64,000 nucleotides of DNA from Lutraria lutraria (Eukaryota; Mollusca; Bivalvia; Venerida; Mactridae): NCBI GenBank assembly GCA_964023205.1, contig OZ026845.1, positions 2,056,001 through 2,120,000 on the forward strand. The letters run 5' to 3'. Below, one piece after another: positions 12,075 to 24,800 of this stretch. The notes under the pieces were generated by a model, which saw only the letters and a list, made by a program, of their open reading frames with translations, did no database searches and had not been told where the DNA came from. How positions within the stretch are numbered: position 1 is the stretch's first letter; each line of letters starts with the position of its first letter. The translations under genes and the position numbers were made by a program.

Positions 12075-12330
12075 GTTTATGGCCCCGGACTAGAAATCAC
12101 TACCTCCTAACTATTGTGAGTTCGAATCCAACCTGGGATCAAGGTTACATTAGAGGAAACTGTCCAAGGTCTACCCTGGTGCACGCCCGGGACCAAGGTC
12201 ACATTAGAGGAAACTGTCCAAGGTCTACCCTGGTGCACGCCCGGGGTCTTCCTACATCGTTATGACTTAAGATTCACTGCATGGTTGTTTGTGTGACGTT
12301 AAACTTCAGTGAAATAAACAACAACAACAT
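12075..12330 (+). mobile_element. tRNA-derived SINE with a 54-bp internal duplication
   Basis: A tRNA-like head has the B box 'gagttcgaatccaacc'. A 54-bp segment starting 'aaggttacattagagg' then occurs twice in tandem, and the element ends in 'gacgttaaacttcag' with an (AAC)n tail. Confidence 0.65.
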
Positions 12331-13518
12331 TTAATAACCGATGAAAACATTTATAAGGCAATTTCAATAACGAACTTATCAATTATACATTGCATTAAAA
12401 AATTCAAATACCAACTAATCGTTCTGTATAATAGATCGACTACCCTGCGGAGATATTTTACAAATAACATCCATTTTCCGTTCATAGCTTCATACAGATT
12501 AATTGTTGATGGCTTGATACTAAATTATCATTGTTATCACGACTTGATTTCAAAGAATTTCGTGTATCACCAAGTGACTATTAATTGCATTAGTACACTT
12601 TCAGATCAAATATTTCGTAGTTTCGATTTTCTACGGTGTACCCAAAGTGACATTTTTAGAGGCGGATTCGGGAATTTGTGTTTAAGCGAAAGCTCGGGAA
12701 TGATATTCTTTTAATTCGAAAATATTCATTTCTGAAGTCAGTGCACGGTGCTTTTTTATTTTCCTTGATTTGAATAGATTGATACTGTGTATTTACGTCT
12801 TTTTATTTGAGTTTTCATTGAGAAGGAATTTTCTTCGTAGCTACTCTCGAAATACTTCAAAGCAAATTTAAAGAGACAATAACTCGAAGGAAAGTCATTG
12901 TTTTTGAAAATCTCTCGCCAAGTCATTTTCGAGAATAGAAACTGTAGAAATCATAAATATTTTCAAATCTGTCATCTTTATTTTGGGATAACAATTTTGA
13001 GCTCCTTAGTTGTAAAAAGGCTCATCAACTGATGATGATCTGTAGAACATACCACGTGATGGTGTATATATGTGTTTCATTTTTAAATGGCGTGTATTGA
13101 TGATGTCATTAAAATACACATACAGAGATACACACAAAACACGAGGACCGTTCTTCTGAAGAAATACGTTTCACCTCGATTATATTGAAACATTACATTT
13201 TTAGTATTTGTGATTTTTTAAGTATTGAATGCATGTATCATTCTTCAACAAATAACACTTTTCAATCAAATATTAAATGAAACTGGGAATTTGATATGCA
13301 GTATTCCTTGAAAGGGAACATCAACCGATCAGATATCGATGTTTGTGAATATACGAGGGCCGTCCTGGAAGTTCACGTAATTTCGCTATAACTAGATACA
13401 GTGGATGCAAATCAAAATCAAACAACATCATGGATAACTTAAATGTTTCAGTCCTTATACAGTAATACAAAAACGTGTAGTATATATCAATGGCATAGAT
13501 GCAACAACAATATATAGG
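12331..13518. other. noncoding, one mariner-like end
   Basis: Nothing coding is recognised. At 13353 'tacgagggccgtcctggaag' looks like the terminal repeat of a mariner-type element (compare 55131), but no partner end was found. Confidence 0.4.
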
Positions 13519-13692
13519 TTAACCTGTGTTATGGCCACCTCCAAATAAAGGCCACCCAGTGAATAAAGGCTACTCTTCTAAAAACCGTCATTATTTATTT
13601 AGAACAAAATGACATACGAATAAAGGCGGCCTGTCAATTAAGGCTAAATTATGCCTTTCCCAAGGCTGGCCTTTGTTCACAGGTTTGAATGT
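13519..13692 (+). mobile_element. MITE-like element, copy 3
   Basis: A full-length-looking copy, from 'acctgtgttatggccacctc' to 'ggcctttgttcacaggtttg'. Confidence 0.7.
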
Positions 13693-15829
13693 ATATCTAT
13701 TTTACTTTTGTTTAAAAGTCAAGAGATGCAATTATTTTACAAATAATCGGGCGTGAATAATGACACTCAAGTTTTAGATTATTCTATATTTGGTCAAACT
13801 GTTTCAGTTATGACTATGTAAAATGTACCACAGATTGACCTATGAAGTATTTGACCTTTGACCCTAAACCCGTGATGTGAATGCTATAATGTAACACGTC
13901 TATGATGTTTACAAAAGTATGTACATAGCTGAAATAAATATCAAAACAAAAACAAATGATGTATCAAAATATTGACAAATCTTGAGTTGAGCCGGCGTAT
14001 GATCAATTAACGTATAGACATATCAAAATGTGAACTAAGTATAATTTAGTAGTATTCGGACATGAACTTTCTGAATCATGTAATATTTAATGTGTGGTAT
14101 TTTATTTGGCTCAGTTAAAACTGTCAAGTCATTGTAGACTTCCAGTACGTTAAAATCTATGATGAATAAGTGATGGTTAATGTGTCTGACTAGTAATCAC
14201 TTGTCCCCCTCCGTTGCGAGTTTAAATCCCATCAGGTAAACATGACCTGTGAGGAAGCCGTTCAGCTGGCTTACGGAAGGTCTGTGGATCATCCCAGGTG
14301 TACGCAAGTTACCCGTTACATCGACATATCGTATTTAAGACAGCAGTGTTTGTTACCTTATGTCCAAATATGTAATACTCATGAAAAGAAACAGAATAGT
14401 GCAAATCTACGGGAACAGCAAGACCAACTTAACCATAATCGTTTACATTTTTAACGTCTAGAAGTTATTGTAGTTGACAATGTTAACTTATTTTTACCAT
14501 TAAATAAGAAAACATGTAGAATGATAAAACCAATTAGGTTGATAATAAAATAGGTACAATGACATGATAAAGTCTTCAGGCCAAGATGTATATATTTAAC
14601 TGACTAATTAAATGCATCGGGAAAATGGATAATCACATTGAAATTAGAATACACTGGAACACTTCTGAACTCTGTTATCCGAAATCCACTCAGATCCGAA
14701 CACAGAAGTCTGACCCGTAGTACTTTAATTAAGTACATAGCTATAAATTGTTGATACAACTAACCTATTTCCATAACAATAATGATCTGAATATTGACAG
14801 GCCTCAGCGTACTGAAACCCTACAAAGTTCTATTCTCATTTATTCATCTTATTGAAACTTGTCTAATTATATTCTGCTACATGTATAAACTTTTGTTACC
14901 TAAGCTTATAATCACTATAAAGGCCTAGGTCAGCCCCCATTTGAATATTTCCCACTGTCACTTTAAGTTATTCCCATGTTCCCCGCAAACAAATTCATTA
15001 TCGATATCGAACATGACAAATACCTGTTTTCCACCGGCATGGTGTTTTAATATATCCAAAAAATGGCTGTGTTTATCCTAGGAATGTTGCATCTTGTCAC
15101 ATGCCGAGTCACACGGTAATTGAGATGACTGTTCTCGTATCTAGCTATTATCGCTACAAACCTGCGTGTTTCACCGATACAGATAATAATGTATTGCCAC
15201 TAGCGGCACCGCCCCCAAGTTTAACAGTTAAGATAAAATGAGCGATAAATAGTTGAATTTATCCTCCACATAGTCGCTAGCGAGACGAATCTATTAATTC
15301 ACATGAAATGAAACCACAATGAACGAATTCACTGTTAATCCACTAATAAACCCATACATTAAATCACTAAAACACAGTTACACACAGAAAAAAATGTAAT
15401 ATTGTGTATTACAAAGACAAGTTTCAACATAATTTACTCCACTTTCTGATTTTTTTTAATCTACACTAACCCAAGTTTACAAAAATCAGCATTGTCATTG
15501 AATGTTATAAATTCAAGTTTCGTTCTTTAATTGAGGCGATTTTTCCATCTAACTTAACAGTCATTATCGTGTGTTCTACCTCATACCTGAAGCATGTACG
15601 CTCAACCAATAATCGATGTCGCGAACGTTAATTTAACGCCATCTTATTACCTGTTCGTAATCTACATATCGCCCATAGCTGTAAAAATCGATAGCCCTTC
15701 ATTGTTGCGTCTGCTGACAAACAATGGAGTAATCTCCCCTGTGATCACGGATGTCCGACCTGGTACTCTACCTTTATTTCACATCATTTTGATAACATTA
15801 ACATCTACGACACTCCCAAGATCAACAAC
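13693..15829. other. noncoding, with a SINE head at 14165-14310
   Basis: A tRNA-like sequence at about 14165-14240 ('gtctgactagtaatcac' and B box 'gcgagtttaaatccc') is followed by 'acggaaggtctgtgg', as in the SINE at 24.7 kb. The remainder shows no gene. Confidence 0.5.
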
Positions 15830-16090
15830 AACACCATCAACGTCATTATCAGTATCATCATCAACATTAGCATGATTATCAATAATATCATTAATAGCGT
15901 CAACATCGTCATCATCAGCAGCATTATCAATATCATCAACAGAAACATCAACAATGTCATCATCAACACCGACAACTACTTCATCATCAACATCATCAAA
16001 CACATCAATATTTTCATCATATCCACATCATCAACAGTAGCACCAGCAACATAATCATCAACTACATCATCATTGCCATCAAGAATTATG
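15830..16090. repeat. (CAT/ATC)n-rich triplet tract
   Basis: About 260 bp of imperfect 'atcatcaac' triplets. Equivalent shorter tracts at 37190-37310 and 61325-61385 mark the same point in the two other copies of the A-gene downstream block. Frames open across it are low-complexity artefacts. Confidence 0.85.
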
Positions 16091-16404
16091 ACCATCATCG
16101 TCGACGAACTCATGGTTTAGATGTTTTATCGTTTTTTTTCCAACAGACGAATGTTTTTGCAGAAACAATTCGCATAATTTATTTATTTTAGTCTTGTTTT
16201 TCTAAACTTTGAATGATCCGAGCCATCTTACTATGTAGAGTAACACATGAATATACTGAACCCGGATATTGCAAAAATTCAGATAAAAATCAACGTTATT
16301 TTTAATTTCCCCAGAAATATGCATGTATTGATGTAATTATTCAGGATCGAGAGAATTCATATTAACCATGATGTACTGTAGTGTTGAGCAGGGGTTTGCG
16401 AAAA

Positions 16405-16500
16405 TGTGGGGGTGGATCGGTGGTATAGCACTGGACTTCTAATCGAAAGGTCGTGGGGTCAGTGGTTCATCTTCTCTACTGTACCATCTGGGGTGACCAT
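16405..16500 (+). mobile_element. tRNA-Arg(TCT)-like SINE head
   Basis: 'ctggacttctaatcgaaagg' with an A-box-like 'gatcggtggtatagc' resembles an arginine tRNA with a TCT anticodon. Orthologous positions are 37855-37965 and 61585-61680, so it was present before the block was duplicated. Confidence 0.6.
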
Positions 16501-16899
16501 GTAATGACTATTATAATGATATAACTGTCGAATGATTCGTGAAACAACAGATAATGCAAACATGTTTCTGTGTTTCCTTTCTGTGATATTGTTCAATTAT
16601 ATAAAAAAAGGTCTCAGAAACGTTCATAAATCTTGACCAATATAGTCAGTGTGAGTATTTCGTGTCGTATGTCGCAAAAACCAACGTTGAACCTTTATTA
16701 TGATCTCGTCATTTTGATACCGGGTACATTAACACTCAAAACACTTCTAAATAATTTATTACGTGCAAAATATTTACATACATGTTTTACAGACTACAAT
16801 GTACATACAAATCACGTATTTTTTTACATGGTCATTGACAAACTATCATGTTAAAATCACGGAATTTATACATGCTTATTGACATTATTGTAGTTTATT

Positions 16900-18033
16900 C
16901 AGTGAATGCACATGTACCATAAAATTAGATTACTCTTGGTAAAAAAGCTTAACAAGAAGTATATAAGTACATGACTGTATAGAATATTAGTGAGGTATAA
17001 CTTATAATACGTACAAAATACTAAAAATACTTCACAAGAAGTCCAAACTGTGTGTATTATCTCAAAGTGGTGTAACTTAAAATACGTACTAAATACATGT
17101 AGTAAATACTCAAAATGGTTCACAGGAAGTATATACATGCGAACTATACATTAAAATGTTTCAATTGGCTATAAACGTTCCTTTTTGAATGAAAGACAAG
17201 CAATTTACAATTCACCATCTGATTACAATAGTTTAAACATCAATTACATTTTGTTTGCTTGTTTTACCGTGCAGTTTTCCTATCCAATATATAACAGTTT
17301 GTACACATATTGTTTTGCTACCCGACCCCTTTTGTGGAAAAATATTGGTGCGCCATTTATGGTATTATTTATTTATTTATGTGTCATCCACATTTACAAA
17401 TGTAATAACATAATATATAAAAAACAAATAAAATAAGTGGTTATTTTGATTAGAATTATAAGAGACTAGAATCATAAAACAAATTTCTGACAAAATTATT
17501 ACACTTGAAAACCATCTAAAAATCAGTCCCTAGTTTAATGGTCTTGTAAACGCACAGGAAAGTCTGATACAATTGTATATTTACGTAAGCATTCCCAAAT
17601 CGTCTATACAAAATGAAAATACCAAAATTGAGCATTTTGTGAAGTAAACTAAATATTGGATAGTATTCACTAAAAATCCTTGTAACTATGGACTGATTAG
17701 ATAGTTTTCGTAAAACATACATGATGCAATACATTAAAGTATAAAAAGAAAATAAAAAAAGAAAGACATTCAATTAGTCCTTAAAATAAAAACAGTATGG
17801 TATTTGTTATCAGTACTTACATTGTACATGTACATTATAATTTTTAGTGATATACATCATAAAAACTGCAATTTACACATAAAAATCAATAAAAAAATCA
17901 ATAAAAAGACAGTATAAAAGTCATTTCTAGTTTTTAAAATCAAAAAACAGGTTTTAGTGCTGATTTTGATCATATTCATATTAGACAGTACAAATATTAA
18001 CTTTTCATGGTCACTGAGGTTTAGGTAATTATG
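16900..18033. other. noncoding, start of insertion into the A1 downstream block
   Basis: Similarity to the other two downstream blocks stops near 16.9 kb and resumes near 19.4 kb. The intervening 2.5 kb therefore looks like an insertion. This first part is AT-rich with no recognisable feature. Confidence 0.5.
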
Positions 18034-18600
18034 CCCCCCCCCCCCCCTTCGAAGAAGAGGGGGTATATTGTTTTGCTAGCCTGTCGGTCTGTCTGTCTGT
18101 CGGTAGACCAGTTAGTTTCCGATAGATAACTCGTCAACGGATTGACCAATGGGCCTGATACTTCGCAGGTACATTGGCCCTGGACAGTAGATGACCCCTA
18201 TTGAAATTGGGGTCAGTAGGTCAAAGGCAAGGTCACTGTGACATTGAGTGTGAAAATCGTTTCCGATCGATAACTCGTCAACGGATTGACCGATGGGCCT
18301 GATACTTCGCAGGTGCATTGGCCTCGGAAACTAGGTTACCCCTATTGAAATTGAGGTCACTAGGTCAAAGGTCAAGGTCACTGTGACATTGAGTGTGAAA
18401 ATCGTTTCCGATCGATAACTCGTCAACAGATTGACCGATGATACTTTGCAGGTGCATTGGCCTTGGACAGTAGTTGAGCCCTATTGAAATTGGGGTCACT
18501 AGGTCAAAGGTCAAGGTCACTGTAACATTGAGTGTGAAAATCGTTTCCGATCGATAACTCTGTGTCAATGCCCTGTTTGGGGGGCATATGTCTCCGACCG
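18034..18600. repeat. C-run plus tandem 139-145-bp repeat
   Basis: After 14 C and 'gtctgtctgt' come three units of about 144 bp (starts 18115, 18259, 18404) and a partial one (18543), each opening 'gtttccgat' and including 'gataactcgtcaac'. Each unit contains 'gggcctgatacttcgcagg' or a variant and a direct AGGTCA-type repeat (caaaggtcaaggtca). The far side reads 'ggggggcatatgtctccgac'. The open frames across it are repeat artefacts. Confidence 0.9.
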
Positions 18601-19395
18601 CGGAGCTCTTGTTATTATTTACTTCATATGCTTTTATAGCAAGTGTATCTCTAATACTTTGATAGGCATTACAATGAAACAATACATGTACTTCATTTTC
18701 AACACTAGTTTTACAGATTGGGCAAATAAGTAGGATTTCTGGAGTATTCTCAAAGCTTCCAGCCTCTAATCTCAGAGGTGCTACACCACATCTGAACTTT
18801 GCTAAAGCAGATTTATGTTTAGCCGGAATTTGAAATGTTATATAATCCTCAAGCATGCACTTTTGTTTAAACAATTTATATGTCCTAAGTTTATTACGTT
18901 CCTTTCCTGAACATCCAACATCTTTATTCACATTATCTCTCCATAATGATATAAAATGTTGCATTGAATGTGTTAATACTTTATCACAAAAATATTTAGA
19001 CGATGAAATCCCACAGTTATTAACAGACTGTGCCAGTCCAATCCTGGTCATATGCTTTTTAAATTCAATCTGCCAGTTATTACAGCGATTACTACTTTTA
19101 GTATCACAGAATCCGAATATTTTATAGTTCACTCTATCGTGCCTCATTTTGATAAACCTATGTCACTGTTGTGCAACAGAACTCCACTGTTACACATGAG
19201 GCAAATTCACCATAGAGAGCACTGTTGGGTGTATACCGATCAAGAGTCAAAAAGAAGCGCATAGCTCTACATTCAACAGCATTAATGCAAGAAAAAGACT
19301 TTGTACCCCAAATAGCCGCAACATACGATAAAACAGGCCAAACTGTACTTTCATATAGCCTAACTATGTCAAAGCACTGAATATTAACATCCTAA
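18600..19395 (-). mobile_element. LINE C-terminal region (non-LTR retrotransposon relic)
   Basis: The minus strand encodes the C-terminal part of a non-LTR reverse transcriptase polyprotein. LYESTVWPVLSYVAAIWGTK lies at about 19.37 kb, followed after a frameshift by LAKFRCGVAPLRLEAGSFEN. The terminal zinc-knuckle pattern is CPIC...HVLFHC (Cx2C...Hx4C). The catalytic palm is absent. Its end abuts the tandem repeat at 18.0-18.6 kb. Confidence 0.8.
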
Positions 19396-19404
19396 CTGAC
19401 GAAC

Positions 19405-19610
19405 TATATACACATTACGAAATGTTTATATGCTCTTTGACAAACTATATAAAAATCACATGACTTTTACATGTTCATTGACACACTGTCTACAAATCAC
19501 GGAATATTTACATGTTCATTGACACACTTTTTACATTTCACGGAATATTCATATGCTCGTTGACACACTTTCTACATATCACGGAATATTTACATGCTAC
19601 TTTGATACTG
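19405..19610. repeat. about 45-50-bp tandem 'catgttcattgacacac' repeat
   Basis: Four to five units contain 'atcacggaatatttacatg'. Equivalent arrays lie at 38240-38400 and 61925-62060, and part at 16.75-16.89 kb. This is a fixed component of the A-gene downstream block. Confidence 0.75.
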
Positions 19611-19687
19611 ATACAGATTTCACACAGGCTCTGAAATTATAATGCACTATCTAAATGCAAGAACTATTGGTAACATCTAATATACAG

Positions 19688-19858
19688 ACAAACCTGTGTC
19701 AGTGGCCATCTCCGAGTAAAGACCATCCTTTAAATAAATGCTATTTAAGACCGTCATTAATTATTTCACTCAAAATTACCTCAGAGACGTAAACCTGTCA
19801 ATATTGGCCACATTTTGTCTTTCCCAATGATGGCCTTTGTTCACAGTTTTGACTGTTA
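19688..19858 (+). mobile_element. MITE-like element, copy 4
   Basis: It runs from 'aacctgtgtcagtggcc' to 'ttcacagttttgactgt', about 130 bp past the A1 stop. The same insertion is seen downstream of A2 and A3, so it predates the duplications. Confidence 0.7.
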
Positions 19859-19991
19859 ATGTAAACAAACGACAATTAGTGTTAAACTGTAAATTTGCAC
19901 ATGTTCGCGAGTAAGTCTGTGTTTTAAGAGTTATTGATTCCGCACGAACATCAGTCAAATGAATTCTCTTGCAAGCACTTCCAAAAGCGAT

Positions 19992-21662
19992 CTAAGCATT
20001 AGCATTATTTGTATAAAGTGTGTTATATATCTGTGACGTATCAGCTTTTTTAACAGAGCGGTTGATACAACTATCATACTCGTTGTCTCGATCATTTAGA
20101 ATATGATTATATATACTAGTAGCTGAAAACCTACCACATGCTGTTGTGTTTTTCTTACGCTGGCCTATTTCGTCATAGTCAGACTCATTGAGACACGTTG
20201 TGTTATAAATATTTGGCGAGGGTACAGCCATATTGATATCAGTATCACCAATACCTTCCACGTGTTCATAATCTGTTTGAATTTCTGAAGCAATTGGTTG
20301 GTTGGAATCAACAGCGTGATAAGGAGAAGCACTGTCATAGTGTGGAGTGTCACTGTCTTGAACTAGTGGATCACGGTGGTATTGATCAAGGTCAATGTCG
20401 TTATCAACATTTGTTGCAGTTGGTTTAGGTTCAGTCTCTCTCTTATTCCCCTTCACTAAACGGTTAATAATTATTGTGAGTATTATAGCAACAAAAACGA
20501 AGCAGCCGGCAGAAATGCCAATAACGGCCGGTATGCCAATTGTTTTGGAATCATTTTCAGCGACAAACCCAGTGTTGGCAGGTGTAGAATAATCATTTTC
20601 AGATGAATTGTCGGTTTCACGGTAGCACAGTGTTGGCATTTCAACACTACATTTATAAGCTTCAACTAAAAGTGTGTCCAAGGATTTCCTCACGGAAACG
20701 CAATTAATATCATTGGTATAGTCTTTAGTGCGTTCGAATATTTGAAAATTTGTAAATTCTTGAAGAAGATAAACATATTTTTCTTGTAAATGTTTAAAAG
20801 CGCTATCGATTAATTCAAAACTTAAAAACCCTCCTTTGTTTTCGCAATATGTCTCAGCTTCAATGTATGTTATATCTTTGTCAACTATACAAAAGCCATT
20901 TATTAAGCGTTCATGCTTTCCATTACAATTTTTAGGCGGTGACGTGATGTAGCAAATAAATCCATTTAAATTGCCTTCATAAGAACATGACTTATTTATG
21001 TACTTTGTGTTTGTCGTAGAGAAATTTGTGACCTCAGTTTTTTGCACAAATTTACATTGCTTGAAAGTTTGCCTTGCCTCCAGAGGGGTTTTAATAGCAT
21101 CACCGATGTACGTCGGAACATTGTATACTACCAGCTGGTTGTGAGCATATTGTGTGACATTATTGTAAAACAAGGCAGCACGGGTTTCAGCACAATCAGT
21201 TGCAGAAATTGATTTGTTGACCATCTCCACTTTGACTTTCCATCTGAAACAGAAGCACTGTTCATTCAATATTCCGGCATATGACTGCTCGTCAACAAAG
21301 CAATCGTCTATACAATGATTGAGAGCCAAATCATTACGTAACGAATGTTTTTCCACACCCGTTAAATCCGTCATATTGTAGCACCCATCATAAGAAATAG
21401 ACTTAAAGAAGCCAGGAACTCCTGAAATTCTTGCTGATTCTCCATCTTGTAATAATTCCATAACTCGTCCTTGGCTGCGAGTACTAATTATATCTTCATA
21501 CGACAGCAGCCTTCCTTGGGAATTTGTGCAAACATCATTAAATGTTGTATTATCTGAATCATTCAAATGTATCTCAAACGTTTCATAACTTTGGAAAAAG
21601 GCAATCAGAATAATTACAAGCACATATTTACAACATAAACCTCCACGAGTATACAGCATCAT
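19992..21662 (-). CDS. receptor A1: WSC / C-type-lectin-like single-pass protein with ITIM-like tail (intact)
   Basis: A complete intronless ORF of 556 residues. Residues 1-27 are a signal peptide (KYVLVIILIAFFQ core). At 30-90 is a family-specific stretch (RLLSYEDI, LLQDGESARI). At 91-180 is a WSC-like domain, a small Cys-rich carbohydrate-binding fold (YDGCYNMTDL, HCIDDC, YAGILNEQCFCF, VVY). At 226-346 is a CTLD-like region (GFCIVDKD, EAETYCENKGGFLSF, NCVSVRK, PTLCYRE) without EPN or WND calcium motifs. After a short stalk, the membrane helix is about 375-400. The 155-residue tail has S446PYHAV, T463DYEHV, S494DYDEI, S516IYNHI and Y546NTL, which fit ITIM or ITSM consensus. It probably acts as a surface receptor using SH2 partners, which is inference from motifs. 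WSC plus CTLD also occurs in polycystin-1, but its other domains are missing here. The start is set by the aligned signal peptides of paralogs. Confidence 0.85.
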   Translation of the reverse strand: MMLYTRGGLCCKYVLVIILIAFFQSYETFEIHLNDSDNTTFNDVCTNSQGRLLSYEDIISTRSQGRVMELLQDGESARISGVPGFFKSISYDGCYNMTDLTGVEKHSLRNDLALNHCIDDCFVDEQSYAGILNEQCFCFRWKVKVEMVNKSISATDCAETRAALFYNNVTQYAHNQLVVYNVPTYIGDAIKTPLEARQTFKQCKFVQKTEVTNFSTTNTKYINKSCSYEGNLNGFICYITSPPKNCNGKHERLINGFCIVDKDITYIEAETYCENKGGFLSFELIDSAFKHLQEKYVYLLQEFTNFQIFERTKDYTNDINCVSVRKSLDTLLVEAYKCSVEMPTLCYRETDNSSENDYSTPANTGFVAENDSKTIGIPAVIGISAGCFVFVAIILTIIINRLVKGNKRETEPKPTATNVDNDIDLDQYHRDPLVQDSDTPHYDSASPYHAVDSNQPIASEIQTDYEHVEGIGDTDINMAVPSPNIYNTTCLNESDYDEIGQRKKNTTACGRFSATSIYNHILNDRDNEYDSCINRSVKKADTSQIYNTLYTNNANA

Positions 21663-21844
21663 GTTATAAATGTCACAATGTTCATCAAGAATCTGCGTAA
21701 ACTATTATTATATCCAAGAAGGATTTGTGTTCAGATGCTCATATTTGTGGTATGATAATAAATTATAATAGAAAATACCTCCAATACTTTACTGCATACC
21801 ATCCAAAATAGTTCAGTTAAATTCCGGGTTCTACGATTAACATT

Positions 21845-24800
21845 AAGTCATCTCTAAATTAAAGTAGCTGTTCTCCATAATCCATGTTTTCTCATTTTTA
21901 AGATAAAGCACAAAAACGTGGATTGGAGAAAACTTCATGCAGACCTCTGTTGTTTTTAAAGAAGCCCCAATGTAGTGGTTAAGTAATTGGCAGGTTAAAA
22001 TAAAACTAATCTTGCACAACGAAGGAAAGCTGAATCAAATTGAAGCACTAAATGATGATACTTTAATGTATGTGAACATAGAAAACTACATCAGGAAGTG
22101 GGTATATATTAGCTCAGCTCTGAAATCTCTGTGAAGAATAAGATAGAATCTCCAATTTTGTAAGTTTGAAAGAGCAATTTAACCACCTTTGAGTGTAATA
22201 GTCTATCACTACAAGAAGGGAAGATGCTTCGTTTTAAACGTCAGACCATATTAAGCAATATCTCCAGACACAATAGATACTAAGAAAAATAGTTTGCGCA
22301 ACTGTTTCGTTTGTACGTGCATACACGAGGCTTTATAAATGTCTTCAACAATTGAAACTCTTTATCAAAATTGTATAAATTTCAGCTGAGTGAAGCTCTG
22401 TGTATTTATCAATTTTATGTGCTTAAAGGAAACTGAATCTTAATTAATTTAAGAATAGTTTTCTCGACTTTTGGATGACTTCATGTGCGTGTAGCTTTAG
22501 AGTATAACTTGAACATCAGTTTTGCGCGCTCCATGTATGAATTAGCGTTCGCTGTATTTAAGTATTTAGTCGAGACGATATAATGGTAATCGGAAGTATC
22601 ACACTTGAAATTAGCGGGACATTAAATGTATAATAACATCATTCGTTTTCACTCGAGACAGAAAGTTAAATATCTGGTCGACCTTCTCTGATGACATACG
22701 CATCCTTTTAACCTTCACACATGTAATTTGAAAAAATAATTGTTCATTTCTTGACGTGGAAACAAAACTATTGCTCCACATTGGTCCATGTAGTTTGAAA
22801 ACAGTTGTAAACAGGAAGTGACTGCCTAGAAATTCAGACTGGGAAAGCCAGCCATTAGTCTGGAAGCAGAAACCAGGAAAAAAAATAAAAATAAAAGGTA
22901 TTATACCCTAAGGAGGATTAAGCTTCAGATTTATTATTATTTTCTAAGTCTGGAAACTTTTCTTTTGTTGAAATTATATAAAAGAACAAACATTTCAACG
23001 TGTATCAAGGGTTTGAACCAATGTTTAGCTATTAAAGGCGTATAAAAAGTTTGTTTATGATCACATTCTCATTACTTAAGAATAGGGAAGGTAGGCAGAT
23101 ATTTTTGTTTAATGGTTTATTACTTTTGAAGCGTGAAGAACCTCGGGCCTACTAAAAAGTCTGAGGTCGGATAACCAGAAACAAAAACATGTTTTTACAC
23201 CCAAATGCATCAATTGATCATATTGTTTAGCTCGATAATTAGATCTGAACGTTTGGTCTACGTCCTTGGATTTGTAAGATGGAACCCAGTATCATGCGTC
23301 CTTTGTCCCTATTATTTGATGTAGAGGAATTGGCTGTAACTTGTGAAGAACGAGACTATTATTTTTACAGAATTCATGGGAAAATAGGTTAGTCTAACTA
23401 CTGACCATTTTGTTGTCTGGAGTTACCTGCCCCTAACACTACTTATATTGTAGTTATATAAGGTAGGGAACCATACCAGCCAGCACGTTGCTTAAATGTT
23501 GAAATCAAACCTCATTATCCTGACTATCTTAGGAAGGAAGAGTTTTATTATGACTGATTATTCTGTTCAGTAAATATTTGTTTGATGAGATATTTAAAAT
23601 AGGGACAAATAATGTAGTTTACATACAATAGAGATGTAAGATGAATGATTGTTCTTATTTTGCGATACATGATGCCATCGTCCGACCTCATTTCTCGTAT
23701 CATGGAAGTACAGTACAACCTATCCAGTGCGGTCCTCTGTACAGCAACAACCTCTCTATAACAACACCTTCAGTATTTCCCTAAGATGATTACTATACAT
23801 TTAACCTCTGTCGAGCAACAACCTCTAAACAACAGCCAATATTTGCAGCTCTCACAGGGTATTGCTCTACAGAAGTTGTACGGTATGTTATTCGGCTATC
23901 AGTTGTGCAAGTCCATCAAGAGTGACAACTCTGCCATTTTCGTCGGTTAAAGTTTATTGAGTTATCTCCCATCGCGCCTTCTCTGGTTTTGTTAGACTTC
24001 AACCTTGAACATTTTGCTCGGTCAAAACTTCATTACAACCAGGTCAGTAATATCACGTAAGTATCATTGTCTTATGAAAGCCTGGTACATATTTACTTTC
24101 GAAATAAGTACTTTATGCAAACAACCATTCTTAACAATTAACTTCCCACTTAATTGCTGAAGTGTTTGATGAATGTACAACGATGTTAGTCGTACATCTA
24201 GTTATTATCAATATCAAACAATTATGTGAAAAGAGAAACTAATTGAAAATTTACAATCTTAGCGGATACATATTTTAACCTTTCTGACAGGTTATCAATC
24301 TTAATTTCATCTTAAATATCACTATAAATACTTAAGACAAAAGTCTTGTCCTGGATGGTGGTAGGTCCGTGATTAGTTTAAAACCAGTAAAGCTACATCT
24401 CTGTAATTATTTTAATTTATATCGTCTTTCATTGAAACCGGTTTGGTAAGTTGTATGAATGAATGACTCGTAGCGTCTTCGATTCCTTCCAATGGTATCA
24501 TTTTGATTAACACGCGATTATAAATAAAAAATAAGTTGCATTAAATGTAGACCGGACAAGATTTTTTTCCTTGAGTATATATATACTATATATTATGGAG
24601 CTAGCAAATTTAAATATATATGATTGATTAGTGCTGATGTATATGCAGGCTGATAACTTGTGAATATTAATGGATCTCCGTGTTCGAGTGGTTTTGGTCT
24701 GTGACTAGTAATCACTAGCCACACACCGCTGAAAGTTTTTAACTCCACCTGGTACTAAAGTACGGAAGGTCGGTCGTTCTACCCTGTAGCGTTCAGCTGT

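Noticed and set aside
15594..16054. Open frames rich in Asp, Val, Ile or Asn on both strands
   Set aside because: They are translations of the CAT/ATC triplet tract, not genes.
18112..18560. Open frames with repeated 'SVDELSIGN' peptides
   Set aside because: They are translations of the 144-bp tandem repeat; the apparent fusion to the LINE frame is a read-through of repeat sequence.
20165..20665. Several 60-65-codon frames overlapping receptor A1, with equivalents over A2, B1 and A3
   Set aside because: They are antisense or shifted shadows of the conserved tail and membrane region; their recurrence follows from paralogy.
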